Positions 10,519-23,261 of a stretch of 64,000 nucleotides of DNA are shown here, one piece after another. The stretch covers positions 1,426,001-1,490,000 of the forward strand of contig CANTUR010000282.1 of assembly GCA_947683625.1 (NCBI GenBank), read 5' to 3'. Origin of the DNA: Mallotus nudiflorus. Taxonomy: Eukaryota; Streptophyta; Magnoliopsida; Malpighiales; Euphorbiaceae. The position numbers and the translations under genes are program-made. Below the pieces are notes generated by a model. That model searched no databases. It saw only the letters and a program-made list of their open reading frames with translations, and was not told the DNA's origin. Each line of letters starts with the position of its first letter. Position 1 is the first letter of the stretch.

Positions 10519-12966
10519 TGTCACGACCTGAATCCGAAGGTATATGACCGACACTAGGGAATGGAAAATGTAAAAATGCATCAACAACCTATAGTAAACC
10601 TTAAAAATTTTCACGAATTAAAAACAATTAACGGAAATAAAAACATTAAAATAAATCCATCAATATCAAATGTAGAAGACAATATTCCAAATACATTATT
10701 ATCACAATTTTAAAACAGTTCACTATACAAATGATACAAATTCATACTTAACTACTGCGGCATCCACTGGCAGACTGACTATGAGGTCCTGAAAAATAAG
10801 TTGATGAGAATCAGATTTCATTGAGTGAATCAATTTTATAAAATGTGTGCTGGTTTGAAAATATTTATGAAATCTCTTTTTAAAGATAAATAAAATCAAT
10901 ATAAATATAAATATTAAAATCCTTTATTTTTCTCAAATATTCTTAGGATATAAAATACCTTTCAAAATCATAATTCACTTTATTATAAAATTTTAACACA
11001 AAATCAAATAAATATCAGTTTAGGTGGAAAATTTGGTTAGAACATTTAAACATCAAATTGTAATAGTCATTTGGCTCACTTAGTCCAAATGACTGTCGTC
11101 CTGAGAGCAAACTCAACCGAGTTATAGCTGCAATCTAATCATTTAACCCAATATTGATGTCTCGAGCGAAAACTCATCCGGGTTACATCCCATTTCCAGC
11201 CCGGGAGCACAAGTCTCCATCGAGCTTAATCACAACATTTCCCGAGAGCACAAGTCTCCATTGAGCTCATTCATATACACAATACACAATCATACCCATG
11301 CACACGTAGTCCTAGTGATACCCACTTGGTAGCACGTTTTACCATTTTCTCCAAATCATTGAATTATAATTAAATAAATAACATAAATAAAATAATTAAT
11401 TAATTAAAGTGAGATAAAATAAATTTCATAAAACATGCTCTCAAATCCAAATCATGATTATAAATAGAGTAGTTATGCATATGACAATATAAATCATGCA
11501 TGTGGCAATATAATTGAATTCATAAATAAACTCTTATAATCAATTTATTATCATTTAAATCACATGAAAATATAATTCAAAATTCCACAACAAACATTCC
11601 ATAAAATCAACTCACAGGTCGAGCATGCTGGGCGACGCATCCTCTGCTGCCCAAATGCTATAGCTCTAGTCTCGGAGTCCTCTAAAATAAATAATATTTA
11701 TTTAAAATATACTTATTCGATGAAATAAATAAATATGTAAAAATTCTCAAAATTTTAATAAAATCATGAGATGATGAGATTGACTTGATTTAAGATTTAA
11801 TGCTATATAGACTCAAAATTTAATAGATATCGATGTTACATTTTACAAGAAATTTATCAAAATTCGGCAAAGTTTTCTCTATAAAACGGATATCTCTCTA
11901 TCGAAGTACAACCGATCCTGCATAAAAATAACAATTCTAATAGTCTCATAGCTCAACAACTCAAATTGGACCCCCATACTACACTTATGCCTAACCGAGA
12001 ATCAATTTCACAATAATAACAAAATAGTGTAATTTTTATTAAAATCATCGATAAATCATAAAAATTCATTTAACCTTCATAACTCAATTCATTTCCATAA
12101 TAAAACATAAAAGATATTCATTTCCAATCAATTTATTTCCATAATAAAATATAAAAGATATTTATTTCCAAAATAAATAATAGAATTCTAATTTAGGATT
12201 GAAATTTCGTCAACAAAATCCATTTTCATATTTTTTTAATTAATTTAACATTAATTACACATAACCATTCAAAGAACTTAAATATATCATAAAATTAGCA
12301 AATAACTTATTTAAGCTTAAAAACAATAAATAAGTTTATTATTCTATTATTTTCTAAAAATTAATATTAATTAGCTAAAAATAGGAAATAAATTATGAAA
12401 ATTATTTTAATACTATTGTTATTCAAAACCTATCTAAAACATAATAATTAACAATAAATTTACGAAAATACAAAAATTACCAATTTATAATTATTTTTCC
12501 AAAAGTTCTATTTTGTCATAGACTTTCAAAAATTCATAATTAAAAATCTATACATAATTTCACAAAACTTTCTTCACAAAGATTAATCAACATAATATAT
12601 AGAATTTAATAAAAATATGTTCACATTTTGGGTCTAGAACAGTACCCGACACTCGGAATAGTGACCAAAAACTCAACTTTCTAAAAAATTTGCAAACTAT
12701 ATATCAAATGAAAGCTCTCAACCTCTATTTAACTAATCTAAACTTAATTTGACATTAATCAACCAAATTCAAGTTCAATTTCACAAATTAAATAAAAAAG
12801 ATGTATAATTAATTTCTCAAAATTGAAGTCCTTACCAGTTATAGAGCTTAATTGATTAAGGGGAATGACTACCCAAGAGGAGAGGATTGTTTTGTACCCA
12901 TCGACGAGGACCGTCGTTGCCGGAATTGGCTCGGCAAGCTCTCTCCCTAAAATGGCCAAACCAAAC

Positions 12967-13003
<37 letters not shown>

Positions 13004-13498
13004 TAGTGCTAGAGATGGCTTTAGGGCAGCGAGGCGACTTGGTGGCGGATGTCCAGCATGGCTGGGGCTGACCGGAGTTGACGATGGTGGTGGTGGTGGT
13101 AGTGGCTTTCGAGAGGGAGAGGAAGAAGAAAGGGGGAAGAAAAAAGAAAAAGAAGAGAAGAGAAAAGAAAGAAAAAAAAAAATTGTTGTTTCTTTTTTAA
13201 TAAATAAAAAAAGTACCATAATATAATTTAAAATAAAATAAAAAATATATATATTTTTTGATAAAAGTATAAGGTATAATTTTTATTATTTTAAAAATAA
13301 AAATATCTCCCCTATAATTATTCACACACTTAAATATATATATACATATATACTCTTTAACAATTAATTAAAAATAAAATTTACTAAAATTACACAAATA
13401 TTACTAATTTCATAATAATTAATACTAATTAATTAAAATAATAATCAAATTTAATAATCCACATTTCATATTAATAATTAAAAATTCAAGTCTTTACA
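10519..13498 (-). mobile_element. 5' LTR of gypsy element I (2980 bp)
   Basis: The minus-strand LTR starts TGTAAAGACTTGAATTTT at 13498 and ends CAGGTCGTGACA at 10519, directly before the primer site. It is only distantly similar to the LTRs of A-E in base sequence. It shares their plan: a GC-richer leader around 12830-13100, a splice-donor-like ACTG|GTAAGG near 12835, the CCTAGTG hairpin at 11311-11329 and a perfect 10-bp stem at 11065-11094. The matching 3' LTR is absent, so the element is truncated. Confidence 0.8.
12970..12998. repeat. (AG)n microsatellite
   Basis: About 15 AG units in the leader part of LTR I, next to further purine-rich tracts up to 13190. Confidence 0.9.
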
Positions 13499-16042
13499 AT
13501 AGTTAACATGATAAGAAAATTTTGTTGTCGCTAATTTATTATTATGACAATAATATAGTTGTCGGTACAAAAAAATCACTAAATAAAAATAAAAAATTCC
13601 ATCTATGATCCGTTTTATTTTATCACAAAATTGAGATAGAGTTTCAATCATAATTTAGATTCTGTCTCTAATTTTAACTTGTGAAAAGAATGAAATTCCA
13701 TCTCCAATTAGAGACAAAATGTATATTATTATTTTGTCTCTATTCCATCTTTAATTATTTTAAATTAATATAAATTATATTAAAATAAATTATTTTTATT
13801 TTATATTATTGATTAAATTATAAATAAATCATATTATATTGTGATATATTGAAACATAAATTTAATTCATAAAAATTAAATTTTATACTATTAACGGTTC
13901 AAATAATAATTATATTTACATGTATATTAGACAATAATAGCGTACAAGAATATTTTAAAAACATACTACAAAAATTAATATTAAATTGAAATTAAATAAG
14001 AATAAATTTTATTCAAAGAAGTTCGATTCTAATACAATTGTCAAGAACACTACGTCTGAAAATATAAAAGTAAATAAATATAAAATTAGCTAACATATTA
14101 TACAACATAAAAATAATATATTCATCCAAAAAACCTATATAAACAATAGTTGTAAACTACACATATAAATCTGTTTTACTTAAATATAAAATTATCACAT
14201 TATATAATATAAAAATAATATATTTATCTAAAAAATTATGAAAATAATATTTTTAAGCAACACAAACACGCAGCACACGCTACACACAACCATACACGCA
14301 ACCAAACACCCACCCATACACACACACAACACCCGCACAACAACCAAACGCAAAAAGGAAAAAAAAAAAGGAAAACAGTGATAGTAGCGGCGGCAACGGC
14401 GTGGTGGTGGAGGACAGCTACCAAATCTGCAAAACTAAAAAAAAAATAAGAAGAAGAAGAAGAAGAGGAAGGGGAAGAAAGGGATGAAGGGGAAGGAAAA
14501 AATGAAAAATAAAAAGAAAAGAACAAGAAAGGATGAGGCGGAAGAAAAATAAGCAAAGGAAAAACAAAAAGAGAAAACAGAAGGAAGCTGAAAAAAATAT
14601 AAAAATGATAGGGTTAGAGTAAGAGAAAAAAAAAGAGGGAATTGAAAAAATTTGAAAAAGAGTAGGGTAAGGTTTTTTTTTTTAATTATTTATTTATATA
14701 AAAATAATTATAGATGGATTTATTTATTTTTTATCCCATCTCTAATTCAATATTTTCATACATACAAGTAATTTAATAAATAAAAATGTTTTTTTTGTTA
14801 AAAAAATAAATAAATATATTGGTTATTTAATATATAATTTAAATATAATGAAATTAATTAGAATTAAATAATTATTCAGATATTTAATATATAATTAGTT
14901 GAAATATAGAAAATCTATTTAATTAAAAAAGAAAAGTTATATATGAAAATAGAAATAATTTTAACAATAAATTAATTTAATTAACCATACAAATAGTTTA
15001 ATTTAACTTATTAATTAGTTTGATAATATTTTTACTTAATATAAAATTTTTTATTAATTTATTTTTATTAGACATAAAATAGAAGTTAATCCAATTATAA
15101 TTAAAATTGAAAATTTAATTTCAATTAAATTAAAATTATATTTAATTTGAAAGGAAAAATACATAAATTATTATATAATTATAAATTTTATATATAAATA
15201 TTTCTTAATAATGTATTTCGTGTTATATATTATTTATACTTAATAATTTTATTTGTAAGATTATTTGGACAAAAATGTATGTGTGTTTTTTTATATATTG
15301 AAAAAAATAATTTTAATTTATTTTCAAAAAAATTTAGAACTAATAAAGATGATTTTTCATAATTTAGATTCCGTCATAATTTTTCGTCTCTAAATTGACT
15401 TTTTGGGTCCGTTTTAATTGTGTCTTTATTTAAAGATGGAAATTTTTCATCTCTAAATTTTCGTCTCTGAATGTGAATTTTCACACAAAAATATAATTCC
15501 AGACAAAAAAAATGACACAAAAATTTAATTCGTGACATAAAAAAATGATACGGACTATTAATCAATAATAAAAAAAGTGATTCAAAATATATATTTTGTT
15601 ATAGTAAATTGACATAAATATTAAAATTTATTCATCACCTTTTTTAACTTATAACAAAAAAAAAAAACTCCATTACATTATATATATTTTTGTGGCAACT
15701 AAAATTTGTCACTTATAAATTGTAAATTTTAGTGACAATATTAAATAATATATCCTTTATGTGACAAATTAAATTTGTCACAAAAATATTTTTTATTACA
15801 TTTAAAAATATTGTTATGAAAAAGTTTCTAGTTTTAATTTTATAATAATAATTAGTGACATTATTGTGATAAATTATCACAAAATTTTGATATATTTGTG
15901 ACAATTTAATTTATTATCATGTATTATTTAGTGATAAATTAATAAATTAAATATTGTGATATATCAAAAAAATTATTGTCACTTTTTAAATTTGTTTGTG
16001 ACCCTAAAAATATTGTCACTGATGAGTGAATTTGTTGTAGTG
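13499..16042. mobile_element. CACTA-like DNA transposon remnants, probably nested
   Basis: The right edge reads GAATTTGTTGTAGTG at 16028-16042, the reverse of the CACTACAACAAATTC terminus typical of plant En/Spm (CACTA) elements. Inside it, 15690-16020 carries many TTTGTCAC/GTGACAAA subterminal repeats. A second set (CATCTCTAATT, GTCTCTAA, TTCCGTC) at 13590-13760, 14710-14745 and 15360-15545 suggests another element inserted in the first. The middle is AT-rich with a CA-rich tract at 14250-14340 and a purine tract at 14430-14660. No transposase frame was found. The left terminus is not resolved. Confidence 0.6.
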
Positions 16043-17186
16043 TTCACTCAAAATATGCACAAGAATCTTTAAAAAATTAGCTTCATAAAGCCAAAAAATT
16101 TCTTCATATTTCTGGTAAAATCTAAATAGCTCATACAGAGCCAAGTTTGAGTGAACTAGCCTTATTAAATGTCTTAGCTAGAACATGGATGCCTTAAGCA
16201 AGACGATGGCTATTCTTATAGAAAAATTAATAAAATTTAAAAGCATGCAAGATAAAAATATTCAAAACCTTTTAAGGTGCTATAAATTTTATTAAATAAT
16301 CATGAGAATATATCAATAAACAATTTGGCAAAGTTGGGCTAACTAAAATTTTTGGCTAAATAAAGCAACACTTGGTCATTTGTTTCAAATTCACCCGACA
16401 ATGATCAAAGCAAAACATCAAGATGCATGAGCATTAATAAGTTGTTGTTTTGGCAAAACAAAGACATGTCCCATTTTCAAGATTACAAAATTGCCAAGAA
16501 CCAAACCCATTAAATCATGGTTTTTAAAAGCCAAGAAAAATTAAGATTTTGGTTCAGAGGAGCTAGTGCATTAAAATGCCAATATTATCAAACCAAGTGC
16601 TAAATTAATTTGGGGTAAAAGCCGATTAAAATTTGCAAATTTATTTTTTTTTCAGCTCAAACATTAGCATAAAGCACATTTTCCCCAAGTAAAGCTTACA
16701 TTATGTCATGCTAAAGTTGTAAAGTTCCAACGTATAAAATTGGCACACCACAAAGAAAAGAAAGCCGATAAGGTAAATGCTTGCATTTTCGGCTAAAGAG
16801 CAAGCTAATTTATCTTAAATGCCAATTAAAATTTCTTTGAGCAATGTGACCAATGGAAAAGCAAAAATTATTTTTTTGGTTAAACAAGAACTTGGCCATG
16901 AAATACACAAGAAAATTTGCATTTTCTGGAAAAAAAAAAAAAAAAAACCACACTTCATCCTCAATATCACCAGCATTGGTGCAACAAGATATCAAAAATC
17001 ACAAAGGAAATTTAGGGAAATAGCCAAAATTAATATAAATTTTTGGCTAAGATCAAATGCATCAATTGCTAATCAAAACTAGTGGAACAATGCCAAATTA
17101 AACATCCAATTTTTCAATTAATCTACAAGCATTATCAAGCAAAATCATTCTTCAAAGAACAAAATATACTTCAAATTGTTCTTAAG
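16043..17186. other. Unclassified AT-rich DNA left of element A
   Basis: About 1.1 kb with recurring short motifs (GCCAA, GGCTA, TTTTGGC) but no domain, long frame or terminal repeat that I recognise. Element A inserted at its end, so it should be contiguous with the sequence after 46464. It may be part of an older LTR or retroelement leader. Confidence 0.4.
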
Positions 17187-17191
17187 AGCAA

Positions 17192-17548
17192 TGTAATATC
17201 CCGATATTTTAAATAATTTTAAACTGTATTAGGATATGCAGTGTTAATAATTTATATATATATATTTGATTATTTAATTGGTTTGTTATTTATTAAAGTT
17301 ATTTTTAATTATTTTAAAATTTCTTATGTAAATTTTTTCTGAGAATTTTATTTTTGGGAAAATTAAAATCTAAATAAATAATTATTAATTATATTGGTCA
17401 GTTTTATGTATTTTCATAAGTCCATGCATGATTTTAATTATCGTATAAAAATATATACATATGCATGCATATATATATATACATATTTAATAATTAGGGT
17501 TATTTTAATTAAGTACATATTATACATTTTTACTAAATTAATATGTAT

Positions 17549-17615
<67 letters not shown>

Positions 17616-20563
17616 TATTGGTTGGATATTTTAACATGTGGAGTATAATTATTTTGAATATAATATTAATATATTATAATATTTAAAGTTAAAGTTATAT
17701 ATATATATATACAAAAAATAAAGTTCTTTAAATTTACAAAAGTTGCCACCCGATCCTCTCCCTGACGCCCGACGCCCCATCTCCATTTCCAGCCCTGCCA
17801 AGCTCAACCCTCACTGTCGGTATACCGTCTAGAAATCCTCCTCCCTCCCAAGCTTCCTGCGCCACCTTCTCCCTTCATTTCTGATGAGTTTTGGTTGGTT
17901 TCCTCCCTAGAAGCCGAGATTTTGCTCAATGCCAATCAAGCCTTTTCTAGCCACCATTTTGAACTCCTCCGGTCTCTATCTCTTCCTTGAGCTCTGGTGA
18001 GTGCATTTCTAAGCTTGGTTTCACATGATTTGGTCTGTATTTTCTTTGGTGATCAATTTTCATTTTTGGCCTTTATGAGTTCTTGATTTTTTTGAACTTT
18101 GATTCTAATGATTCAAGATAACTTCCTTCACAAATATTTTTCCTAGTAGCTCAATATACATCCTGTAATTTTTATGGAATTTTTGGGAATTATTTTGATT
18201 TTTGTGAATTTTTGATTATTTTATTAATATTTTCTAATTTTCCTAAATTAATTAAATAAATTGTGAAATTGTGATTTATGGTGTTTATAGGTGTTAAAAT
18301 GAATTTTATAAATTTATTTGTAATTTTTTTTTGATTTTTGTATAATTATTATGAATTTATTTTAGGTGATTTTTGGAAAATTAGGTTAAATAAGTATTTT
18401 GTTAAAATTAATGGGTTATTTGAGTATAATTATTGATATTATTGAATTATATGTTAAGAAAATAATTTTTTAGTAATTATATTATTTTTAGTGAATTTTT
18501 GTATAATTATAGTGAATTATGTGAAATTATATATAACTAGGGGTATTTTGGTAATTTGGCATTAAATTGGTTAAAAATTAGGTTAAATTGGTTTTAATAG
18601 TTATTTGAGGTATAAAAATTATTTTTAAAAATTATTTAGTATTTTTAACTAATTAAAACTATTTTTCGTAAATTATTTTCAAATTATATATAATATATTA
18701 TTTTTATAAATAAATGAGTTTTTTATTGATTTTTAATACGTTTTAGGGCTAATTATGTAATTTGGATTTATAAAATGAATTTTGGCTAATATTTATGAAT
18801 TTATCAAGAATTGTTGATTTTTAATAATATTTAATTAAAATTAGGGTTTTATTGTAATTATCAATGAAATAATTATTTTCAGTGTTTTAAAATATCTAAT
18901 ATGCTATATTTTGGTTATTAAAGGGTATTTTTGGCATTTTAAATGTGTTTTGTGTTTATTTTGTGAATTGTAAACCTCGGTCGGTGGAATTGTAGTTTGG
19001 GAGCCCGACTGAGGGGTTGTGAGATTGTGTATTTTCAAAGTATGTTTTCTTACAGGACCGGCTTTACTTTCTGAGTAGAGAGATGTCCATTTTATAGGAG
19101 AGGTTCTACCGAATTTTTGGTAGAATTCTCATAAAATGTGACATCCGGTCAAATCCTTATTCCTAATTTATGTCCAGTGTTTTAGATCGAGTCTCTAGAA
19201 TTACATTAGATTATTTCTAATTTTGTGCTGTCGTTTATTTATTTAGTTATGCCGAGACCGAGGCCTAGTGGACCAGGCCCGTCGGACTCATCTCGAGGAG
19301 CGCACAACTGTGAGTTGTTATTTTATATATACGTGTTTTAGGATGCATGTTTTAGAAATATATGTTTAAATTTTATGAAATATGCATAAATGGTTTAATA
19401 ATTGCTTAGGTATACTTTTGGTATATTTTTTGTATATTTTAAATTAAATGCATATTTTATTATTGAATTATACTTAAAATGTTTTTAAGTATATATATAG
19501 TTTATTTCTGTTTTATTTTGTATTTAAACTGAATTTGTTTAACATATATATACTTGAAATATACTTAGTTTATTTTTGGTATATTTCTAGTATATATATG
19601 GTTTATATTGTTATTTTAATTAATGTCATGCATCATTTATTTTATGAATGTATGTTTTATATATATAAATGAAGGATATCAATAGAACGTCGATAGATTG
19701 TAGGTTAAATTACTAACTTATTTGTGGATATTGATTGAATTGATTTAATTGATGTGATATGTGATTTGAGAGTGTGATTGCTGGAGCTCAGTTGACCAAA
19801 TGTCTTGGGGCTAATCACACTGACAGTCAGACTGCTGGAGCTCGGTTGACTTAGTGTCTCAAGGCCATTATACTGTCTAAATGGAACAAGTGAATTTATT
19901 TGGAATAAGTGAGTTTGTATGGCTAGAGTGTTGTCTAACACTATTTGTGATTGCGATCATTTAGGGTTCTATTTGAATGGATAATATTTTCAGTATTTAT
20001 ATAAAATGATTTTGCTGCATTTATGTGTATTTGCCTATATATATATTTATTATATATACTATTGAATTTGTGCCTTTGTCAGTTAGTTATGCATGTATAT
20101 ATATTATAACAATTCACTCAGTGAGGTTTGACTCCCCTCCGTTGACTATTTTTCAGGACAGTCTTCATCCTCAGACCTCAATAGCAGACCCATATGTCGG
20201 ATTTCTTTTGCCCCGGCTTTATTATGTAAACTGCTCACTTGATTTTATTTTATATTCTAGACACTGCAGTAGTTGTAGTCAAGTTATGGGATGTTTATAC
20301 ATGTATGAGATTTATATTTTAAAGGTTTGAAACGAGAATTTGTATTGAAAGATTATATATTTACAAGATGAGTTGTTTTATTAAATGAGTTAGTGGATTA
20401 TTATTATTGCATATGAGATTTTAATTTCTGCTGCAAGGTATTTTATTTATGTTACTATTATTGCATGCTTTTATTTTATTTTAAAGGCTTGCTACGGGTT
20501 CCGGATTCGAAAGAATTCCTGTTCCCTAGCACCGGTCATGGCCCCCTGTTTTGGGTCATGTCA
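17192..20563 (+). repeat. 5' LTR of element A (3372 bp)
   Basis: It starts TGTAATATCCCGATATTTT and ends TTTTGGGTCATGTCA before the primer site. It contains a TA microsatellite (about 17551-17611), a C-rich leader from about 17740, the donor-like CTCTG|GTGAGTGC at 17997, a GC-rich island 19247-19309 bounded by TTTAG and GTGAGTT, the paired stem-loop module 19771-19870, and a third island from 20157 after CTATTTTTCAG. Compared with the 3' LTR it lacks about 43 bp including the conserved CCTAGTG hairpin (gap near 19689). Confidence 0.93.
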
Positions 20564-20566
20564 AAG

Positions 20567-20579
20567 TTGGTATCAGAGC
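20567..20579 (+). other. Primer-binding site of element A (tRNA-iMet)
   Basis: TTGGTATCAGAGC lies four bases after the LTR edge. It is complementary to the 3' end of initiator tRNA-Met, the usual primer for plant Ty3/gypsy chromoviruses. Confidence 0.95.
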
Positions 20580-20761
20580 AGAGTTCTATGTTAGGGCCTT
20601 AGTTGTGTGAGTTGTGGCCCTAGTTTTCAATGTTGTGTTTTCTTTGAAACTACTGCAGTGAATTAGGTTTGAGTATGTCTTGATAAGTATTCCTTGATTT
20701 AGTTTTTTGCATTATCCTCCGTTGCCTGTTTTGTCTGAATCCTTCTGTTTATCTTTTTAGA

Positions 20762-21900
20762 ATGAGGAGGCGAGCGCGTGTTGCTCCACCGGTTGTTGAG
20801 GCCGACGATGATGAGTCTTTTCAGGATGAGGTTTTACCTCATGAGCCATTAGTTAGGCGCAGAGGTCGTGGCAGAGGTAGATCTCGAGGAGCGGTAGGTC
20901 ACCGTAGATAAAGAGATATATAGGATGAGGAGCCTGTAGAGCCTGAGTACGAGGATGTTCTTGTACCTCCAGTAGTTCCACCTATTCAGCCTGCTTATCA
21001 ACAGGGTATGTGTGACCTTGAGGCAGCTCTATTCTATGCCAAAGTTGGCAGGATCACTTTCGATGGGACTTTCGACCCTCTAGACTTTCTGCATGCAATT
21101 GAGACTAGGACTCAGACTTATCTAATGGATTATGATAATCGAGCTGTCAGTTGAGGGACCAGCCTTGGACTGGTTTATTCAAATGATCCAGTCGTATATG
21201 ATGACGATGACTTGGGCTCAGTTCAGAGAGCAATTTATGAGGAGATTCTGCCCAGAGCCACTTCGCATGAGTTATCATCTTCGATTGACCAGTATTTCTC
21301 GCGATGACAAATCGGTTGAGGAGTATACCCGAGAGTTCCCCTGGCTTGGCAGATATGCAAAGGATCTGATGCGAGACCAATACTTCGTAGTCACTACCTA
21401 TGCCACCGGATTAGGTTCTGCATTTGCTGGTATGCCTACAGCGGGCCTTACTCTGGAGTCGGTGATTGAGTTGGCCAAGGAGATTGAGTTGAGGCTAGTT
21501 AGGCAGGGAGCTATGCCTAATTATTACCAGTTGGGTGTACAGTTAGGTGGATTCCAGACTACTTTATACTTGAGTTTTTAGATTGGATCGAGTAGTCAGC
21601 AGAGAGGTCCAGCTCAATAGAGTTAAAGACAGCAGCAGCGGGTACATCGGAGTAGTAGACATGGCCGTGGAGGTCAACGTAAACTATTCAGACTCGAGTC
21701 AGGTGCTTCGAGTAGTAGCAATGGTCGTAGTTCTGGGTCAGCTGCCAGTGTTTGCCAGACCTGCGGCAGAGTCCATTAGGGACCGTGTTACATGACACCG
21801 CTGAAGTGCTTCAGATGTGGGCAGACGGGACATTATGCTAGATCGTGTCCTTATTCTGGGTATCAACAGCCACAGATTTCACGATTTCCCTAGCAGTCAA
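20762..21900 (+). pseudogene. gag of element A
   Basis: The start is MRRRARVAPPVVEADDDESF at 20762, directly after the acceptor-like CTGTTTATCTTTTTAG. The capsid-like retrotransposon-gag region is around 21010-21560 (WAQFREQFMRRFCPEP, SVEEYTREFPWLGRYAKD). Two zinc knuckles follow near 21763-21855: CQTCGRVH-GPC, with a stop at one site, and CFRCGQTGHYARSC. The protein packages element RNA in virus-like particles. Stops occur at several places (for example 20909 and 21579), many where the homologous element B has CAG or CAA. Confidence 0.88.
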
Positions 21901-22049
21901 TTGCTAGTGCTGCACCCGTTCCTTTTTAGTTGCCTCCAGCCCAGCATCAGAGTTCTACTCAGTTTGTTCCCCAGCAGGGTTATGGTAGAGGTGCTAAAGG
22001 AGGTGCCAAAGGTGTTAGCCAAGCTTCTACCAGCCAGCAGGGAGGTTGA

Positions 22050-22500
22050 GGATAGGCCAGAGTCTTTCATATCACTCAGCATGATGCTCAGGCATCTAAT
22101 ACAGTCATGGCAAGTATTGTTTCTGTCTGTTACCTGGATGCATGGGTTTTGTTTGATCCGAGTGCCACACATTTGTTCGTTTCTCCTATTTTTGCTTCCA
22201 AGTCTTATTGGCAAGCTTCAAGGATGGCTTTTCCTTTGTCTATCGCCACTCCTCTAAGTGATTCTTTAGACACCGATATTGTTCTTTCTGGTTGTCCAGT
22301 TCTTGTTAGAGATAGAGAATTATCCACTGACTTGATTCTGTTGAATGTGATGGAGTTTGATGTCATTCTGGGTATGGATTGGTTATCTCAGCACTATGCC
22401 ATGGTGGATTATTAGAGTAAAGAGGTAACTTTCAAAATTCCTGGTGAAGAAAAATTTAAGTTTGTGGGTGATAGGAGTTCAGTACCTCAGAATCTCATTT
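22050..22500 (+). pseudogene. Aspartic protease domain of element A
   Basis: DAWVLFDPSATHLFVSPIFA (about 22140-22195) corresponds to the retropepsin active-site loop. The usual form in this clade is D-P/S-G-A, so the Gly appears replaced by Ser here. The C-terminal hydrophobic motif DVILGMDWLS follows at about 22360-22390. A stop follows at about 22413. Confidence 0.82.
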
Positions 22501-22547
22501 ATGCTATTATGGCTAGGAAGTTGCTGAGGAAAGGTTGTCAGTGATAT

Positions 22548-23258
22548 TTGGCATTAGTCAGGGATACTTCAGTTGAGAAGTTGTCACTCACAGATGTTCC
22601 TGTTGCCTGTGAGTTTCCTTATGTTTTTCCTGAGGAGTTGCTAGGTTTACCACCTCACAAAAAGATTGAGTTCTGTATAGATGTGGTTCCATGTACTACT
22701 CCTATATCTATGCCACCCTACAGAATGGCTCCTGCAGAGTTGAAAGAGTTGAAGGAGCAGTTACAAAAGTTATTGGATAAGGATTTCATTAGACCCAGTG
22801 TTTCTCCTTGGGGTACACCAGTCCTATTTATGAAGAAGAAGGATGGTACCTTGAGACTATGCATTGACTATAGAGAGCCGAACAAGGTGATGGTGAAGAA
22901 CAAGTATCCTCTCCTGAGGATAGAGGACTTGTTTGATCAGTTACATGGTGCATAGTTCTTTTCTGAGATTGATCTGAGGTCGTGTTATCATCAGTTGTGG
23001 ATTAGCGAAGCCGATGTTCCTAAAACGCCATTCCACACTCGATATGGCCATTACGAGTTTCTGGTGATGTCTTTTGGCTTGAATAATGCACCAGCAGCTT
23101 TTATGGACTTGATGAATAGGGTATTTAGACTGTATGTGGATCAATTTTTGGTAGCCTTCATCGATGATATATTGGTGTATTCGAGGAGTATGGAGGAGCA
23201 TGTATATCACTTGAGGACTGTACTGCAGACACTAAGAGAACATCAGCTTTATTGCTAA
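22548..23258 (+). pseudogene. Reverse transcriptase of element A
   Basis: The frame contains WGTPVLFMKKKDGTLRLCID (fingers/palm), SFGLNNAPAAFMDLMN and FIDDILVYS near 23158-23185, the catalytic Asp pair. A TAG at 22953-22955 and a frame break at about 23258 inactivate it. Element B has CAG where A has this TAG. Confidence 0.93.
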
Positions 23259-23261
23259 ATT

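Noticed and set aside
12947..13219. Ser/Pro/Phe-rich frame on the minus strand
   Set aside because: Low-complexity translation of the (AG)n and purine tracts in LTR I.
14236..14556. Ser/Phe/Cys-rich frame on the minus strand
   Set aside because: Translation of CA-rich and GAA-rich tracts in the CACTA-like region; no family match.
20025..20330. 101-codon sense-strand frame in the LTR, also seen in the B LTRs (25528-25794 and 37454-37759)
   Set aside because: The frame is broken by TAG in the A 3' LTR and spans the likely splice acceptor; similarity between copies follows from LTR homology, not protein selection.
20567..20579. tRNA gene fragment
   Set aside because: Only the 3'-end complement of tRNA-iMet is present, in the position of a primer-binding site.
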